From contig MGMR01000067.1 in the NCBI GenBank assembly GCA_001796495.1, forward strand, positions 1 through 15,816: a stretch of 15,816 nt of DNA, given 5' to 3'. This DNA is from Chloroflexi bacterium RBG_13_51_18 (GTDB lineage Bacteria; Chloroflexota; Dehalococcoidia; Dehalococcoidales; RBG-16-60-22). A model generated the notes under the pieces. That model was not told the origin of the DNA and ran no database searches. It was given only the letters and a program-made list of their open reading frames with translations. A program made the translations under genes and the position numbers. Positions 14,269 through 15,816 of the stretch are shown here, piece after piece; position 1 is the first letter of the stretch; each line of letters starts with the position of its first letter.

Positions 14269-14297
14269 GAGGGGGGCCAACGCCCCCCTCTTTCTTT
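14269..14297. terminator. Strong hairpin terminator, probably bidirectional
   Basis: GAGGGGGGC (14269-14277) pairs perfectly with GCCCCCCTC (14282-14290) around a CAAC loop. TTTCTTT follows on the plus strand and, read on the minus strand, CC then TTTTT. It lies between the DUF167 stop and the convergent lipoprotein stop at 14320, so it can end both transcripts. Confidence 0.88.
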
Positions 14298-14319
14298 ATA
14301 GATTCAGTCTTTACTATTA

Positions 14320-15528
14320 TTAAGTCTTCTTCTTGCGGCGACGCCACCAGGCGAAATAGAGGATTACCATGATAATTATCCAGAGCGGGCTGAATATGCC
14401 CAGTCCGATAAAAAAGGTCCCGACGGCGCGGAAAAAGCTTAAAAGTGCGTTCCAGGCACTTTCCGCGACGCTGCCGGCGCTCCAGCCGGGAAGAACAGTT
14501 ATATAGTCCTCCCTCTCATAGGTCTCGCTGGTGCCTTTATCATCGGTGACTTTTAGAGAGACGGTAAAATCACCACTGGAACGATAAACATGGTACGGGT
14601 TGGCTTCGGTACTGGTATCGCCGTCACCAAAATCCCACCCGTAGGTATAGGGCGAGAAGCCGCCGGAGACATTTGTATAAAACTGGATGCCGGTGTCTTC
14701 CTTGCCAGTGCGGGTTTCCGCCGTAAATTCGACGATAAGCTTGGACTGCTCCAGAGTAACGGTGAATAAAGCCATGGCAGAACTCTGCTCAAGATACTGC
14801 ATCTGGCCTTTAATTAGTTCGATTTCTTCACGGGTATTGGTAAGTTCTCTCTGGACAGAGAGGATTTCCTGGACCGTGCCAGCATGGGTCATCAGCTCAA
14901 GCAGCTGGGCCTCGCTGGCCTCAAGATTGCGCAGCCTGGAGGCGAGGTCGGTATACTGCTCGGTGACGTCCTGTCCCGAAGTAGACTCCGACTTTACGTC
15001 AACAGACAGGTTATGCAAAGCCTGGAGCGTATCGTTAAAGCGGGCGGAATCCACCCTGAAGTTGATATAGGCATACAACCTGCTGCGGTCTTCACTGATA
15101 TTGGAATTGACAACAAAACCGCCATAAGTCTCGGAGAGGGTGTTAATTTGCTGTAATGTAGCGGTGACATCATCAACAACAATTATCAAATAGGCAGTGC
15201 GAATTACCATGCGGTCCGCTGCCACAGCATAGGAAGTAGCATAAGAGATATCACCGTATGCGACGCTACCTTTTTCAGGGGCAGGCACCTGGGTAATAAT
15301 GACAGGAGGCGGATACTCCCTGGGGATTGTTGGAGCCGGCACGATGGCCGTTGTTGCGGGAGGCATCGCTAGTATTGTCGGAGCCGAGGTCTGGGTCATA
15401 GCGACACCATCATTCAACCCGGATGTATGCACATACGGACCTGCCTCCTGACCCGAAGCACAGGCAACCGTACCAACTAAAACCCCGATAATCATTAGAG
15501 CCAGTAATCCAAATAACGCTTTTTTCAT
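14320..15528 (-). CDS. DUF4349 membrane lipoprotein with an inserted PKD domain
   Basis: A 402-residue exported protein. Residues 1-22 are a signal sequence ending GTVAC; Cys23 may be lipidated, though the lipobox is not perfect. A Pro/Thr/Ala-rich linker spans 45-85. DUF4349 covers about 104-262: MVIRTAYLIIVVDDVTATLQQI, GGFVVNSN, YINFRVDSARFNDTLQAL, then a heptad-like coiled coil (about 185-250) and the strand SAMALFTVTLEQ. A PKD domain follows (264-346) with the hallmark WDFGDGDTS (298-306) and FTVSLKVTDDKG. A membrane helix (about 362-394) and a basic RRRKKK tail end the protein. In typical DUF4349 proteins the membrane helix comes soon after the coiled-coil/strand block, so the PKD looks inserted. 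TAGGAGGG precedes the ATG. Function unknown; probably cell-surface adhesion or envelope-related (inference). Confidence 0.9.
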   Translation of the reverse strand: MKKALFGLLALMIIGVLVGTVACASGQEAGPYVHTSGLNDGVAMTQTSAPTILAMPPATTAIVPAPTIPREYPPPVIITQVPAPEKGSVAYGDISYATSYAVAADRMVIRTAYLIIVVDDVTATLQQINTLSETYGGFVVNSNISEDRSRLYAYINFRVDSARFNDTLQALHNLSVDVKSESTSGQDVTEQYTDLASRLRNLEASEAQLLELMTHAGTVQEILSVQRELTNTREEIELIKGQMQYLEQSSAMALFTVTLEQSKLIVEFTAETRTGKEDTGIQFYTNVSGGFSPYTYGWDFGDGDTSTEANPYHVYRSSGDFTVSLKVTDDKGTSETYEREDYITVLPGWSAGSVAESAWNALLSFFRAVGTFFIGLGIFSPLWIIIMVILYFAWWRRRKKKT

Positions 15529-15560
15529 ATAACCCTCCTAATAAATAGGTGTTCTGTAAT

Positions 15561-15566
15561 ATTATA
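15561..15566 (-). promoter_or_regulatory. Candidate -10 box for the lipoprotein gene
   Basis: TATAAT on the minus strand, 32 nt before the ATG and upstream of the TAGGAGGG ribosome-binding site. A TTGCCA lies upstream but with a 21-bp spacer, too long for a normal -35, so the promoter is only partly supported. Confidence 0.45.
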
Positions 15567-15629
15567 ACGCAGAAAGATATAAAAGGTTGGCAAAAAAGGC
15601 AGGGAATTATTCAAAAAGCTGAAAAAAGC

Positions 15630-15816
15630 TCATCGGCTGGTTTCGTAGGCACGGATGCGTCTCATGCGGAGGATAAGAAATACTTCCTTACCTACAGATA
15701 AATCCATTTCGTCAAAAATATAAGAAGGTATCTCCGATACCAAGGATTTCCCGGCTACATCCAAACGGATTTTCACCATGTTGCCGGCAGGATCGATAGA
15801 GGTTATCATACCCTGG
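15630..15816 (-). CDS. C-terminal end of a TOBE-domain protein, likely an ABC transporter ATP-binding subunit (partial)
   Basis: An open frame enters from the right edge and gives 61 residues before TGA at 15632-15630. It reads QGMITSIDPAGNMVKIRLDV, then AGKSLVSEIPSYIFDEMDLS and VGKEVFLILRMRRIRAYETSR. The pattern GxIxxIDxxGxxVxVxLDxxGxxLxxEIxxxxxxxLxLxxGxxVxLxLxxxxIR is that of a TOBE (molybdate-binding-like) domain. This domain commonly ends ATP-binding subunits of molybdate, tungstate, sulfate or sugar ABC importers. The nucleotide-binding domain would lie outside the window, so the ABC assignment is inference; a stand-alone molybdopterin-binding protein is an alternative. The lipoprotein gene follows 101 nt downstream on the same strand. 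Confidence 0.72.
   Translation of the reverse strand, partial: QGMITSIDPAGNMVKIRLDVAGKSLVSEIPSYIFDEMDLSVGKEVFLILRMRRIRAYETSR

Noticed and set aside
15590..15629. Terminator after the TOBE-domain gene
   Set aside because: The T-rich run contains the tandem repeat AAAAAGCTG/AAAAAAGCT but no inverted repeat able to form a stable stem.

Overview
The window looks like chromosomal DNA of moderate GC from a Chloroflexota bacterium, most likely the Dehalococcoidia. This is inferred from the mix of genes: a 7TM-type sensor carrying the VIRHRLVDIRLVIRR motif, a bacterial GH3-like enzyme, an archaeal-style winged-helix regulator, and a DUF4349 lipoprotein. No marker gene fixes the taxonomy. Genes are densely packed, no gap between genes exceeds 300 bases, and I see no rRNA, tRNA, CRISPR array or mobile element.

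Left part (1-7375), all on the minus strand, in transcription order: a ribbon-helix-helix-like regulator (7375-7031); a GH3-like adenylate-forming enzyme (6872-5190) behind a cluster of TAGAAC/GTTCTA half-sites that includes a 20-bp perfect palindrome; a 1020-residue membrane GAF-GGDEF-HD-GYP protein (5108-2046); and, 2 nt later, a LuxR-type regulator with a degenerate receiver (2043-1363). These are followed by the manganese exporter mntP and the 5' third of uvrC, which runs off the left edge. The c-di-GMP protein and the regulator share one strong promoter, preceded by three direct repeats.

Middle part: a winged-helix regulator (7952-7617, minus) is divergent from the proline operon proB - 88-residue unknown - proA (8067-10844, plus). 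proA meets rph (RNase PH, minus) with abutting stop codons. Upstream of rph on the minus strand lies a co-directional set: an MBL-fold hydrolase (13657-12995), a stand-alone CinA/PncC domain (12976-12491) and a class I methyltransferase (12498-11659). rph also has its own good promoter.

Right part: a two-TM small membrane protein and a DUF167 protein on the plus strand end at a strong, probably bidirectional hairpin terminator. A convergent lipoprotein with DUF4349 and PKD domains follows. The right edge holds the last 61 codons of a protein with a TOBE-like domain, probably an ABC-transporter ATPase.

The most interesting material is the c-di-GMP/pseudo-receiver pair. It has an intact GGDEF site, an HD-GYP domain with an Asp-to-Asn change at an expected metal ligand, and a receiver lacking its acidic pair. 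Also notable are promoters placed so close to start codons that leaderless mRNAs are predicted, and palindromes or repeats beside the regulator, GH3 and sensor genes.
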